From Dietzia timorensis (lineage in GTDB: Bacteria; Actinomycetota; Actinomycetes; Mycobacteriales; Mycobacteriaceae): a DNA stretch of 24,031 nt. Below are positions 1 through 9,800 of the stretch, in pieces; positions within the stretch are counted from its first letter, which is position 1, and the number at the start of each line of letters is the position of its first letter. Location: NCBI RefSeq assembly GCF_020742175.1, contig NZ_DYXM01000111.1, forward strand, positions 1-24,031, in the 5' to 3' direction. The notes under the pieces were generated by a model. That model saw nothing but the letters and a program-made list of their open reading frames with translations. It had not been told where the DNA came from and did not search any database. The position numbers and the translations under genes were made by a program.

Positions 1-246
1 GGGCGGCTCGAGCCCCTCGTCACCCTCGCGACGAGCCCCGGCTTCTCTACGGAAATAGTGCAGGTGTTTCTCGCAACCGATCTTGCGGAGACGCCGAAGC
101 AGATTCGGGAGCACGAGGAAGCGGAAATCGAAATCGACTGGGTGCCGCTCCGGACAGTTGTAGAACGGGTGCTGTCCGGGCAGATCATCAATGCGATCGC
201 GGTGGCAGGGGTGCTGGCGGCGGCGCGACGGCTCGGCGTCTCCTGA
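1..246 (+). CDS. Nudix hydrolase, probable ADP-ribose pyrophosphatase (3' end only)
   Basis: The reading frame is open from the first base, so the gene begins outside the window; about 81 C-terminal residues remain, ending in TGA at 244-246. The visible part has the SPGFSTEIVQVFLA stretch followed by an acidic segment (EEAEIEIDWVPL) and a short C-terminal helix, as at the end of ADP-ribose pyrophosphatases of the Nudix family. Such enzymes cleave ADP-ribose to AMP and ribose 5-phosphate in the cytoplasm. The Nudix box itself, with the metal-binding glutamates, lies upstream and cannot be inspected. In Corynebacterium and Mycobacterium such a gene directly precedes xerD, which supports the call. 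A GTG at 58 is inside the domain and is not the real start. Confidence 0.8.
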   Translation, partial: GRLEPLVTLATSPGFSTEIVQVFLATDLAETPKQIREHEEAEIEIDWVPLRTVVERVLSGQIINAIAVAGVLAAARRLGVS

Positions 247-285
247 CATGGCCTGCGCGGCACGCGGAGGGGAGAGGCCTGCCGG

Positions 286-1233
286 ATGAGCGCCTCCGAC
301 GTCATAGCTGATTATCTCAACCATCTCGCGGTGGAAAAGGGGGCGGCCACGCTTACCCTCGCTGCGTACCGCCGCGACCTCGCCCGGTATCAGGAGTACC
401 TCGACGCGGTGGGGGTCGACGATCTTCGGGCCGTCGATAGCGGTCACGTCGAGGAGTTCCGTGGCCGGCTGGGCCGTGGCGACGCCGAGGCCGGGCGGAA
501 GCCGCTGGCGGCGAGCTCGGTGTCGCGCACCATGTCGGCGGTGCGTGGACTGCACAAGTTCGCTGCGAAAGACGGAGCGGTCGCGGACAATGTAGCCGCC
601 GCGGTCGCCCTGCCGAGCTCGGGGCAGCGACTGCCGAAAGCACTGACGGTCGCCGAGGTGTTCGCGATGATCGATGCGTCGGGGGATACCGAGGTCGACA
701 CCGATCCCGGACGCATACGCAACCGAGCGATGATAGAGCTGCTGTATTCGAGCGGGTTGCGCGCGAGCGAACTGATCGACCTCGATGTCGACGACGTGGG
801 GGCCGTGGCGCGCGCCGAACCCGGCGAGTTCGCCGCGATGAGGGTGACCGGAAAGGGGTCCAAGGAACGATTCGTTCCGGTCGGCGGTCCGGCCAGGGAG
901 GCGCTCGGCGCGTACCTCGTGCGTGCGCGACCGGCGCTCAACAAGGCGGGAAAGCCCGCGCTGTTCCTCAACAAGCGGGGCGGGCGGGTGAGCCGACAGA
1001 CGCTCTGGCAATTGGTCGGCGAGTCCGCGCGGCGGGCCGGGATCGACACCGAGGTGTCACCGCACACGCTCAGGCATTCGTTCGCGACCCACCTTCTCGA
1101 AGGTGGCGCCGATATCCGCGTGGTGCAGGAGCTGCTCGGACATGCGTCGGTGTCGACGACACAGATCTACACGAAGGTCACGATCGAGACGTTGAGGGAA
1201 GTCTGGGCCGAATCCCATCCGCGCGCGAAGTAG
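286..1233 (+). CDS. xerD: Tyrosine recombinase XerD
   Basis: 315 residues, the usual size for XerC/XerD, which resolve chromosome dimers at dif sites near the terminus at division. The N-terminal SAM-like core-binding domain covers roughly residues 1-105 and the catalytic domain 115-310. The full active site is visible: R159 (in SSGLRASEL), K190 (GKGSKER), H260 and R263 (HTLRH), H286 (LGH) and the nucleophile Y295 (QIYTK). ATG 286 follows a strong ribosome site, GGAGGGGAG, at 267-275, 39 bases after the Nudix stop. Position between a Nudix gene and parA-scpAB points to XerD rather than XerC. Catalytic residues are intact, so it should be active. Confidence 0.95.
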   Translation: MSASDVIADYLNHLAVEKGAATLTLAAYRRDLARYQEYLDAVGVDDLRAVDSGHVEEFRGRLGRGDAEAGRKPLAASSVSRTMSAVRGLHKFAAKDGAVADNVAAAVALPSSGQRLPKALTVAEVFAMIDASGDTEVDTDPGRIRNRAMIELLYSSGLRASELIDLDVDDVGAVARAEPGEFAAMRVTGKGSKERFVPVGGPAREALGAYLVRARPALNKAGKPALFLNKRGGRVSRQTLWQLVGESARRAGIDTEVSPHTLRHSFATHLLEGGADIRVVQELLGHASVSTTQIYTKVTIETLREVWAESHPRAK

Positions 1234-1296
1234 TCAGGCGGTAGGGTTGTTGAGAATGTGCCAGAGGCACGGGGACTGCCAAAGGAGGAGCGGCGA

Positions 1297-2193
1297 ATGG
1301 CGAGCGAGGCAAGGCCAATGGACCCGGCTCTGTTTTCGCGAGCAGAGCTACTCGGCAGCGACAGCGATGCGGCCGGGGACGGGTTCGAGGCGATTCCCGA
1401 ACCTCAGCCGCTGAGCTCCCATGGGCCTGCCGTGACCGTGGCCGTCTGTAACCAGAAGGGCGGCGTTGGCAAGACCACGAGCACGATCAACCTCGCCGCG
1501 GCCTTGGCCGAATACGGGCGCCGGGTGCTGGTGGTCGACCTGGACCCGCAGGGCGCGCTGTCCGCGGGGCTCGGGGTGCCACATCACGAGCTCGACCTCA
1601 CGGTGTACAACCTGCTCATCGATTCGTCGGTGGCGACGGACGAGGTGCTCGTGCGCACGCGCGTCGACGGCGTCGACCTGATCCCGGCGAATATTGACCT
1701 GTCGGCGGCCGAGATCCAGTTGGTCAACGAAGTGGGGCGCGAGCAGGCGCTCAACAGGGCGATTTATCCCATCGCCGATCGCTATGACTTCATCCTCATC
1801 GACTGCCAGCCCTCGCTGGGGCTCCTCACCGTCAACGCATTGACCTGCTCGGACAACGTGGTCATCCCGATGGAATGCGAGTACTTCGCGCTCCGCGGGC
1901 TCGCGCTGCTGACCGACACGATCGACAAGGTCCGGGACCGGCTCAATCCGCGACTCCACCTCGGCGGGATCCTCATCACGATGTTCGACCGCCGCACGAT
2001 CCACGCGCGCGATGTTCTGTCCCGCGTCGTCGAGGTTTTCGGCGACCGGGTTTTCGATACCGTGATCACTCGGACCGTCCGATTCCCCGAGACGACCGTC
2101 GCTGGGGAGCCGATCACCTCATGGGCGCCAAAATCTGCCGGCGCCCAGGCCTACCGCGCGCTCGCCCGTGAAATCATCGCCCGGGGACGCTGA
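1297..2193 (+). CDS. ParA-family chromosome partitioning ATPase
   Basis: 298 residues from ATG 1297, chosen because AAAGGAGGAG lies at 1281-1290 with good spacing; a GTG at 1258 in the same frame has no comparable site. The first ~45 residues look disordered and proline-rich; then a MinD/ParA ATPase fold begins with VCNQKGGVGKTTS, the deviant Walker A motif (KGGVGKT, residues 54-60), and later has VDLDPQG and ILIDCQPSLG. These proteins bind DNA non-specifically as ATP dimers and act in segregation or positioning. There is no parB here, so it is probably the second ParA paralogue that actinobacteria keep beside scpAB, not the origin-linked ParA. That partner assignment is inferred from gene order. 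The gene overlaps scpA by 26 bases. Confidence 0.9.
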   Translation: MASEARPMDPALFSRAELLGSDSDAAGDGFEAIPEPQPLSSHGPAVTVAVCNQKGGVGKTTSTINLAAALAEYGRRVLVVDLDPQGALSAGLGVPHHELDLTVYNLLIDSSVATDEVLVRTRVDGVDLIPANIDLSAAEIQLVNEVGREQALNRAIYPIADRYDFILIDCQPSLGLLTVNALTCSDNVVIPMECEYFALRGLALLTDTIDKVRDRLNPRLHLGGILITMFDRRTIHARDVLSRVVEVFGDRVFDTVITRTVRFPETTVAGEPITSWAPKSAGAQAYRALAREIIARGR

Positions 2194-3124
2194 GGCCGCC
2201 GAGCTCGCCGCCGAGGCTGCCGAAGCTCTCGCCGAGAATGCGGGCATCGGCGCGGAAGCGGTTCCCGAGGCGCAGGAGGCCTCCGAGGCCGGGAACGCCG
2301 GTCTTGGAGAGAACGGCACCGAGCAAGATGCCGAGGGCGACGACGGTACATTCAGCGTCCACCTGAAGAACTTCACCGGCCCCTTCGATCTGCTCCTCCA
2401 GCTCATCGATTCCAAGCGCCTCGACGTGACCGAGGTTGCGTTGCACGAGGTCACCGACGAGTTCGTGGCATACACCCGCGACCTCGGCGCGGAAGCCGGC
2501 CTCGAACAGGTCACCGAGTTCCTCGTCGTCGCCGCGACATTGCTCGACCTCAAGGCGGCACGCCTGATCCCGCACGGGGAGGTCGAGGACCAGGAAGACC
2601 TGGCACTGCTACAGGCACGCGACCTGCTGTTCGCGCGGCTGCTCCAATTTCGTGCTTTCGCGCGAGTGGCAGACATGTTCACAGAGCTCGAGCGCGCGGC
2701 CATGCTTGGCTACCCGCGCGCAGTGGGACCAGAGGAACAGTTCGTCGGGCTGCTTCCGGAAGTCGAGATCGGACTCACGCCGGACGGCTTCGCTGAACTC
2801 GCCGCGGTGGCCATGCGGCCGCGTCCGGTCGACGAAGTGGGGATCGGGCACATTCACGCTCCCGCCGTCTCAGTGCCCGAACAGGCAGGGAAGATGCTGG
2901 CCATGTTCCGGTTGCGCGGGAAGAACGAACCGTTCGGATTCGCCGAGCTGGTCGCCGACTGTGGGGAGTCACTGGAAATCGTCGCGCGATTCCTCGGCCT
3001 GCTCGAGTTGTACCGAGCCAGGGCGGTGGCTTTGTATCAGGACGATCCAGACGACGATCTCATCGTGACCTGGACCGGTGAAGACGCAGACGATGTGATC
3101 AAAGGGAGCGACGAATGGAACTGA
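2168..3124 (+). CDS. scpA: Segregation and condensation protein ScpA (kleisin)
   Basis: 318 residues. The ScpA domain starts around residue 60 (FSVHLKNFTGPFDLLLQLID) and carries the hallmark GPFDLLLQLI and later FLVVAATLLDLKAARLIP; the C-terminal winged-helix part is at about 235-300. ScpA is the kleisin that bridges the SMC heads and binds ScpB to form the bacterial condensin. The first ~58 residues are an Ala/Glu-rich acidic extension of low complexity. The only start codon upstream of the domain in this frame is GTG 2168, inside the end of parA, and no convincing ribosome site precedes it, so translational coupling to parA is likely. The 3' end overlaps scpB by 10 bases. Confidence 0.93.
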   Translation: MKSSPGDAEAAELAAEAAEALAENAGIGAEAVPEAQEASEAGNAGLGENGTEQDAEGDDGTFSVHLKNFTGPFDLLLQLIDSKRLDVTEVALHEVTDEFVAYTRDLGAEAGLEQVTEFLVVAATLLDLKAARLIPHGEVEDQEDLALLQARDLLFARLLQFRAFARVADMFTELERAAMLGYPRAVGPEEQFVGLLPEVEIGLTPDGFAELAAVAMRPRPVDEVGIGHIHAPAVSVPEQAGKMLAMFRLRGKNEPFGFAELVADCGESLEIVARFLGLLELYRARAVALYQDDPDDDLIVTWTGEDADDVIKGSDEWN

Positions 3125-3762
3125 ACGACGAACTGGACGAGGCGGAAGCGCCGCGCCCGGACCTTCGCGCGGTGCTCGAGGCGCTGTTGCTTGTCGTCGA
3201 CATCCCCGCCACCGAATCGCAACTCGCCCACGCGGCGAATGTCGAGGCGTCCGAGGTCTCGGAGGTGCTGCGCGAGTGGCAACGCGAGCTCGACGAGGCC
3301 GGGTCCGGGATCGACCTTCGGTCGACGGCCGAGGGCTGGAGGCTATATACGCGCCGCCAGTACGCTCCCTACGTCGAGCGGCTGCTCCTCGATGGGACGC
3401 GCTCGAAGCTGTCGCGCGCTGCGCTGGAGACCCTCGCCGTGATCGCCTACCGCCAGCCCGTCACGAGGGCGCGGGTTTCCGCCGTCCGCGGGGTCAACGT
3501 TGACGGCGTGGTGCGCACGCTCGCGGCCCGAGGGCTTATCGTGGAGGCAGGCAACGACCCCGACACCGGTGGGCTTCTCTACCGCACCACCGAATTGTTT
3601 CTCGATCGAATGGGCCTTTCGGGCATCGAAGAACTCCCCGACATCGCACCACTTCTTCCCGACATCGATGTCGTCGACGAAATGTCCGACGACCCCGACG
3701 AGGACCCCCGCTCGCCGCTTTCTCGTAAGCAGCGCGGCACCGTAGACTCGGAAGATGCGTAA
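3115..3762 (+). CDS. scpB: Segregation and condensation protein ScpB
   Basis: 215 residues from ATG 3115, preceded by AAAGGGAG at 3101-3108 and overlapping the scpA stop. Two winged-helix domains are expected for the family; the conserved second-domain segment LSRAALETLAVIAYRQPVTRARVSAVRGVNVDGVVRTL is visible in part at about residues 96-135, followed by GLIVEAG and a YRTTELFLDRMG end. ScpB dimers bind the ScpA middle region and complete the SMC-ScpAB complex. The acidic, low-complexity tail after residue ~180 (DEMSDDPDEDPRS) is typical of actinobacterial versions. It is cotranscribed with scpA by overlap. Confidence 0.94.
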   Translation: MELNDELDEAEAPRPDLRAVLEALLLVVDIPATESQLAHAANVEASEVSEVLREWQRELDEAGSGIDLRSTAEGWRLYTRRQYAPYVERLLLDGTRSKLSRAALETLAVIAYRQPVTRARVSAVRGVNVDGVVRTLAARGLIVEAGNDPDTGGLLYRTTELFLDRMGLSGIEELPDIAPLLPDIDVVDEMSDDPDEDPRSPLSRKQRGTVDSEDA

Positions 3763-3792
3763 TTCCGACCAGATACAGGACTGATACAGACG

Positions 3793-4596
3793 ATGACAGA
3801 TCCCGCTAGCCGAGACGGCACACCGGAGGATTCACCCCAGGAGCAGAAGCAAGCTCCTTCGCGTGAACCCGTCCGTCTCCAGAAAGTACTCGCACAGGCC
3901 GGAGTCGCCTCTCGCCGTGCCTCCGAAGAACTCATCGCGCAGGGACGCGTCGAGGTCGACGGCAAGACCATCACCGAACAGGGCGTGCGGGTCGACCCGC
4001 TGTCCTCGGTGATCCGCGTCGATGGCACCCGCATCGTGCTCGACGACACGCTCGTGTACCTCGCGCTCAATAAGCCCAAGGGCATGCACTCGACGATGAG
4101 CGACGAATTCGGCCGCCCATGCATCGGTGATCTGGTCGCCTCCCGAGTTGACTCGGGACAGCGGCTGTTCCACGTCGGGCGTCTCGACGCCGAGACCGAG
4201 GGGCTCATCCTCGTCACCAATGACGGCGAGCTGGCGCATCGACTCATGCACCCCTCGTACGAGATCCACAAGACCTACATCGCCCACGTCAACGGTGTTG
4301 TGAGCAAGGGGCTGGGCAAGAAGCTGCGCGCCGGCGTCGAGCTCGAGGACGGGCCCGCATCGGTGGACTCGTTCTCCGTCCTCGACATCCACGACGGCCA
4401 TTCGTTGGTCAAGGTCGTGATTCACGAAGGGCGCAAGCACATTGTCCGCCGGCTCCTCGCGGAGGTGGGACACCCCGTGGAGGCGCTCGTGCGCACGAAG
4501 CTCGGTGGCGTCCACCTCGGTGACCAACGCCCGCGCAGCCTGCGCAAGCTCAACCGCAACGAAATCTCCGATCTGTACACGGCGGTGGACCTCTGA
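3793..4596 (+). CDS. rluB: rRNA pseudouridine synthase, RluB/RsuA family
   Basis: 267 residues. After a ~25-residue hydrophilic leader an S4 RNA-binding domain begins (VRLQKVLAQAGVASRRASEE, about 27-46), followed by the RsuA-type catalytic domain with LNKPKG and GRLDAETEGL, where D132 is the expected nucleophile. The C-terminal HEGRKHIVRRLL and LVRTKLGGVHLG segments are also family hallmarks. Members convert a specific uridine of rRNA to pseudouridine; by family and gene context 23S rRNA is the likely target, but specificity is not readable here. ATG 3793 lies 30 bases after scpB. The stop overlaps the cmk start by one base (TGATG). Confidence 0.92.
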   Translation: MTDPASRDGTPEDSPQEQKQAPSREPVRLQKVLAQAGVASRRASEELIAQGRVEVDGKTITEQGVRVDPLSSVIRVDGTRIVLDDTLVYLALNKPKGMHSTMSDEFGRPCIGDLVASRVDSGQRLFHVGRLDAETEGLILVTNDGELAHRLMHPSYEIHKTYIAHVNGVVSKGLGKKLRAGVELEDGPASVDSFSVLDIHDGHSLVKVVIHEGRKHIVRRLLAEVGHPVEALVRTKLGGVHLGDQRPRSLRKLNRNEISDLYTAVDL

Positions 4597-5288
4597 TGCC
4601 GACCCAGACACACAACGTACGCGTCGCCATCGACGGGCCTGCGGGTACAGGAAAGTCCACGCTCGCCAGGAAGCTTGCAGGGCGCATCGGCGCCGCGTAT
4701 CTCGATACCGGCGCGATGTATCGCGCTGCGACGCTCAAGGTGCTCGAGAGCGGGGTCGACCCCGAAGACACCGCAGCCGTGGTAGCCGCAACCAAGGACT
4801 TGGAATTGGAGATCGGCTCGGATCCGAGCACGTCCGTCGTCATACTCGAGGGGAAAGACGTGTCCGACGAGATCCGAACCTCCCGGGTGACCGAGTCGGT
4901 TTCCGCGGTATCGGCGATTCGCGAGGTGCGTGAAAACCTCGTGGCGCTACAGCGGAAGCTCGCCTGGAGCGGCGACCGTTCGGTCGTGCTCGAGGGGCGC
5001 GACATCGGCACGGTCGTATTGCCGGACGCGGAGGTCAAGGTGTTCCTTACCGCGAGCCCGGAGGTGCGCGCGCAGCGCCGCACCGACCAGGACACCGCCG
5101 CAGGTCGCGCGGCGGACTACGACGAAATTCTCGCTGCGGTGGTTGCGCGAGACGAAAAAGACTCCAGCCGTGCCGAATCGCCGCTGCGCGCGGCCGATGG
5201 CGCGGTGGTGGTCGATACCTCCGAGCTGGGCATCGACGACGTGCTCGAGCGTCTGGCGGACCTGGTAGCAAAGGCACAAGGAAAGTGA
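4596..5288 (+). CDS. cmk: Cytidylate kinase
   Basis: 230 residues, typical for bacterial Cmk, which phosphorylates CMP and dCMP in the cytoplasm. The P-loop GPAGTGKST is at residues 14-22, followed by AYLDTGAMYRAATL, the conserved nucleotide-monophosphate site, and later VVLEGRDIGTVVLPDAEVKVFLTASPE in parts, including the family hallmark GRDIGTVV. ATG 4596 shares its A with the rluB stop, indicating coupled translation. The cmk-der pair at the end of the scpAB-rluB operon is standard in actinobacteria. Nothing unusual is seen in the sequence. Confidence 0.96.
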   Translation: MPTQTHNVRVAIDGPAGTGKSTLARKLAGRIGAAYLDTGAMYRAATLKVLESGVDPEDTAAVVAATKDLELEIGSDPSTSVVILEGKDVSDEIRTSRVTESVSAVSAIREVRENLVALQRKLAWSGDRSVVLEGRDIGTVVLPDAEVKVFLTASPEVRAQRRTDQDTAAGRAADYDEILAAVVARDEKDSSRAESPLRAADGAVVVDTSELGIDDVLERLADLVAKAQGK

Positions 5289-5290
5289 CT

Positions 5291-6781
5291 ATGAGTGACA
5301 ACGAGAGCGGCGACATCGCCGCCGAGGACATTTTCCCGGCTGCACCCGCGGGCGACGACGTCGTCTACGAGGACGGCGACGATTGGGCCGATGACACCGA
5401 CTGGGACGCCGTCGCGGCAGAGTACGCCGACGACCTGGGCGACGAGTTCGACGAGGCCGAGGTACTGCCGACCGTCGCGATCGTCGGCCGCCCGAACGTG
5501 GGCAAGTCGACGCTGGTGAACCGCATAATCGGTCGCCGTGAGGCCGTGGTCGAGGACGTTCCCGGCGTGACCCGCGACCGAATTTCCTACGAGGGCCTGT
5601 GGAACGGTCGCCGCTTCATGGTGCAGGACACCGGTGGCTGGGAACAGGACGCGAAGGGGCTGCACCGCTCCATCGCACAACAGGCCGAGATCGCGATGAA
5701 CACCGCCGATGTCATCGTGCTCGTCGGCGACGGCACCGTGGGTATCACCTCCGGTGACGAGACGGTCGCGAAGACGCTGCGCCGTTCTGCGACGCCGGTG
5801 ATCCTCGCGGTGAACAAGGTTGATTCGGAAAAGGCCGAGCTCGAGGCTGCGGAGTTCTGGGGGCTCGGCCTCGATGAGCCGTTTGCGCTGTCCGCCGCCC
5901 ATGGCCGCGGCACCGGCGATCTGCTCGACAAGATCGTCGCGACGCTTCCGGACCGGGCGAAGGCTGCCGATACCGCGGAGGGCACCCCGCGCCGCGTGGC
6001 GCTTGTGGGCAAGCCAAACGTCGGTAAGTCGAGCCTGCTCAACAAGCTTGTCGGCGAGGAACGCTCGGTGGTCGACAACGTGGCCGGGACGACCGTCGAC
6101 CCGGTCGACTCACTCGTCGAGCTCGGCGGCAAGGTGTGGCGCTTCGTCGACACCGCAGGCCTGCGCCGCAAGGTCAATCAAGCCTTCGGGCACGAGTACT
6201 ACGCCTCGCTGCGCACCAAGGGCGCGATCGAGGCTGCCGAGATCGTGATCCTCATGCTCGACGCCTCCGAGCCCGTGACGGAGCAGGATCTGCGTGTGAT
6301 CTCCATGGCCGCCGATGCCGGTCGCGCCGTGGTGATCGCGTTTAATAAGTGGGACCTCGTCGACGAGGATCGTCGCTACATGCTCGACAAGGAAATCGAC
6401 CGCGAGATGAGCAAGATCCTTACGTGGGCGCATCGCGTGAACATTTCCGCGCAGACGGGACGGGCGGTGCAGAAGCTCGTGCCCGCGATGGAGACCTCGC
6501 TCGACTCATGGGATAAACGCATCCCGACGGGCGTGCTCAACTCCTGGCTCAAGGACGTCATCGCGGCGACACCGCCGCCGATGCGAGGCGGGCGGCTACC
6601 GCGCATCCGCTTCGCCACGCAGGCGACGACGCGCCCGCCGACGTTCGTTCTCTTCTCCTCGGGCTTTATCGAGGCTGGCTACCGTCGCTTCCTCGAGCGC
6701 AAGCTTCGCGAAACATTCGGGTTCGACGGTTCGCCCGTGCGGATCAACGTGCGCGTGAAGGAACGGCGCCAGCGCAAGTAG
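5291..6781 (+). CDS. der: Ribosome-assembly GTPase Der (EngA)
   Basis: 496 residues with two tandem GTPase domains and a C-terminal KH-like domain, the defining Der arrangement; it acts in 50S subunit maturation. The first P-loop is GRPNVGKS (66-73) and the second GKPNVGKS (240-247); NKVD and NKWD base-recognition motifs follow in the respective domains, and DTGGW and DTAGL are the G3 motifs. The C-terminal part contains PPMRGGRLPRI and the basic end RVKERRQRK. An acidic ~58-residue N-terminal extension precedes domain 1, as in other actinobacteria. ATG 5291 is preferred over the in-frame GTG 5285 because AAGGAAAG at 5278-5285 is correctly spaced only for the ATG. It is the last gene of the operon. 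Confidence 0.95.
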   Translation: MSDNESGDIAAEDIFPAAPAGDDVVYEDGDDWADDTDWDAVAAEYADDLGDEFDEAEVLPTVAIVGRPNVGKSTLVNRIIGRREAVVEDVPGVTRDRISYEGLWNGRRFMVQDTGGWEQDAKGLHRSIAQQAEIAMNTADVIVLVGDGTVGITSGDETVAKTLRRSATPVILAVNKVDSEKAELEAAEFWGLGLDEPFALSAAHGRGTGDLLDKIVATLPDRAKAADTAEGTPRRVALVGKPNVGKSSLLNKLVGEERSVVDNVAGTTVDPVDSLVELGGKVWRFVDTAGLRRKVNQAFGHEYYASLRTKGAIEAAEIVILMLDASEPVTEQDLRVISMAADAGRAVVIAFNKWDLVDEDRRYMLDKEIDREMSKILTWAHRVNISAQTGRAVQKLVPAMETSLDSWDKRIPTGVLNSWLKDVIAATPPPMRGGRLPRIRFATQATTRPPTFVLFSSGFIEAGYRRFLERKLRETFGFDGSPVRINVRVKERRQRK

Positions 6782-6801
6782 GCGCCAGTGTGTCGCCAAG
6801 G

Positions 6802-6829
6802 TGGCCGGCCGCTCTCCAGCGGCCGGCCA
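6802..6829. terminator. Bidirectional intrinsic terminator between der and the siderophore synthetase gene
   Basis: A perfect 12-bp G+C-rich stem (6802-6813 with 6818-6829) with a CTCC loop lies between the convergent der and synthetase genes. On the plus strand it is followed by TTCTTATT, a fair U-tract; on the minus strand the synthetase stop codon (6833-6835) is only three bases before the hairpin, and no T-run follows it. It therefore fits der best and probably also stops the converging transcript. Confidence 0.85.
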
Positions 6830-6832
6830 TTC

Positions 6833-9800
6833 TTATTCGGCGAGCACCCTGGCAAGCCGTTTAAGAGAGGCCGGCGCCACGAGCCCGGGGTGGGACACCG
6901 GAAGCTCGGCCACGTCCAAGTCGGTCACGAATGGTCGCCAGGTTTCTTCGTCCATCGCCTCCGGGTTGAGTGCAGCCTTGAAGAAGTGCACGTCGCCGTC
7001 ATAACGCCTGGTGTCGTGGTTTTTCATTATCCGCGCGTTATGGCCGACCATATCGATGACGGCGGACAGCGCGGTCTCCGGGAGCGAACCAAATGCGCCG
7101 CCCCGTGCGCGGATTGCGTCGAGCACGATGTTCCGGTTGAGCTCGCCATCGGCGCCCATGGTGACATCGCTGCGGTCCACGCCTGCCATGGTAAGCATGC
7201 CCTCAAGCCGCTCTACGTCTGTAGGGCTCGGCAAGCCCTTCCAGAGTTCGGCAGGGTACGCGTCGAGCAGGACGAGCCTTCGGATTTCGATTCCGTGGGC
7301 TTGAAGCGTGACAGCGGTTTCCTGCGCAAGTACTCCGCCGACCGACCAGCCGACGAGGTCCACCTGCGTCGGGCGTGCGTCGGCAGGAAGCGAGTCGAGC
7401 TGCGCGAAGAAGTCCTCGCTCGCGCGGCGAGCGCCGTCGGTGATCGAGACGACCGAGTCCGCGTTATCGGCGATGCCGGGCGACTGCACCGCGTACACGC
7501 CGCGCCCCGGTTCGAGGTGGGAGACGAGGCCGGCGTAGGACCAGCCGAGTCCGCCGGCTGGGTGGAAGCACAGCACAGGGATGCTGCGTTCGTGGTGTCG
7601 CAGCGGGAACCATGGCGACAAAGCTTGGGAGGCTTCGCCGGCGTAGGCCGAGGTACGGGCAAGGCGGCGCACCGTTTTCGCTCCGAAGATGTCGGCGATG
7701 CTCACCTCGTCGCCGAGCGCCTCGGAAAGTGCCGTGGCGAGCCGAACCGCGACGAGCGAATTGCCGCCGAGGTCGAAGAAGTTGGCGGTGACGGAGACAT
7801 CGTCGAGCCCGAGTTCGTCGGCAAAGTGCCGCGCGATGAGATCTTCGCGCTCGTCCGCGGCGCTCACGTGGTCTCCGAGTTCCGCCGGCGCGGGAAGGGC
7901 CCGCTGGTCGAGCTTGCCGTTGATCGTCATGGGTAGCTCGTCGAGAGTAACCACGAGTGGAACCATGTAGTGGGGAAGGTTCGACGCGGCATGCGCCTTC
8001 ACCTCGTCCGCAATAGAGACGTCGACATCCGAGTCCGACGGCACGATGTACGCGACGAGGCTCAGCTGCCCGCCGAGCGTGCGAGCGACGACCGCACACA
8101 CGCCGACTTTCTCGTGCTCGCCGACGACCGCCTCGATCTCGCCAAGCTCGAGCCGCTGACCGCGCAGCTTGACCTGCGAGTCGTTTCGACCGTGATACAG
8201 GAGCTGCCCGTCGGAGCGCCACGAGGCGATATCGCCGGTCGCATACATGCGATGTGGCCCGGCGGAGGCCTCGCCTGCGAACGGATCGAGGACGAACCGC
8301 TCGTCGGTGAGTTCGGGCTGTCCGAGATAGCCGCGTGCGAGCTGGACGCCAGCGAGGAATAGTCGCCCCGGCGCACCCACGGGGAGCGGGCGGCCTTTGT
8401 CATCGAGCACATAGCAGCGGGTATTCCACACCGGCGCGCCAATCGGGATCGTCGCCTCGCCCCGATAGGTGAAGGCGGTCACGTCGATCGACGCCTCTGT
8501 CGGGCCGTAGAGGTTGTGCAGCGCGACGTCGAGGCTCCGCACGCACGTTTCCGCAATCCCGGCGTCGAGTGCCTCCCCGGAGACGACGACCTGCGCGAGA
8601 TCGGGCAGCTCACCCGGGGCTGCGTCGAGAAATACCTTGAGCGCGCTGGGGACGAAGTGGCAGAAGGTGGTCCCAGACGCGCGCAGCTCGACTGCCATCC
8701 GTGCCGGTTCGAGGTGGACGCCATCGCCCGCGATCGCCAAACGCACACCGTGCGTGAAGGGCAGCAGGAATTCCCACACCGATACATCGAACGAGCACGC
8801 GGTCTTCTGCATGAGCGTGTCCGCCTCGCCGATCGCGTAGTAGTCGCACATCCATTCAAGCCGGTTGACAATGCCCTCGTGGGGAACCGCCACGGCCTTG
8901 GGCTCGCCAGTGGATCCGGAAGTAAAAAGAACGTAGGCCGTGTCCTCCGGCTGCGCAGCCTTTGCCGGTATGACGTCGGACGTGCCGATTCCCTCCGTCT
9001 CCACGGTGCTCGACGGGCGTAGAGCGTCCTCGTCGATCCTCAACTTGGAGGAGAACTCGATGTCCGACTGCGTACCGGTGACAAGCAACCGCGGCGCTGC
9101 GCGGGCGATCATGCCATCCAATCTGCTCGCCGGCAGATCCGGGGACAGCGGAGTCCACGCCGCTCCCGCGGCAACCGTCCCCGCGATGGCGATGCACAAC
9201 GCGGGGCCGCGTCGTAGGTGAATCGCGACGACATCGCCCGAGCCGATTCCGGCAACGCGAAGGTGATCTGCGAACGCGTCGACCTCCGCCCACAGCTCGC
9301 CCCACGTCAGCTCATTCCCGTTGTGCCACAGTCCGGGCGCGCCCGATTTTGTCGGCGATGCGAGATCCGCGTCGCGGCGAGCGTCGAGCAGCGACATCAA
9401 GGTCGAGTCCGCCGGAACGCGGAGCGCGTGCTCGGTGTCGTTGAACCGCTCGATCACTTCCTCGCGTTCGTTCCCTCCGAGCAGATCGACTTCCTCCCAC
9501 CGCGCCTGCGGTTCGCGTTCGAGAGTCTCCACCATGCGGGTAATGAAGCCCGCCAGGCGCTCGGCGTGCGCCGTGGCCGAGCGGCGATCATGAAGTGACG
9601 TGTCGGCCAGGACATGCAAGTCCATTCCGCCGTCATTCTCGGATTGGAAAATGAATTCCAGGTCGTGCACCGGCCCAATGGAAATGGTCGTGAGCTCGGC
9701 TACCGATTCGCCGAAGGTGAAGCGCGTGGTGAACGGGCGCATATTGAAGCTCGGGCCGGTGAGATGTCGATCCGGGTCGGCGAGCCCGATGTCGCGGCGC

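Noticed and set aside
6788..7936. Open frame of 382 codons on the plus strand opposite the synthetase gene
   Set aside because: It is antisense to a clearly recognised C-A-T-TE protein, lacks a ribosome site and gives an Arg/His-rich product without motifs.
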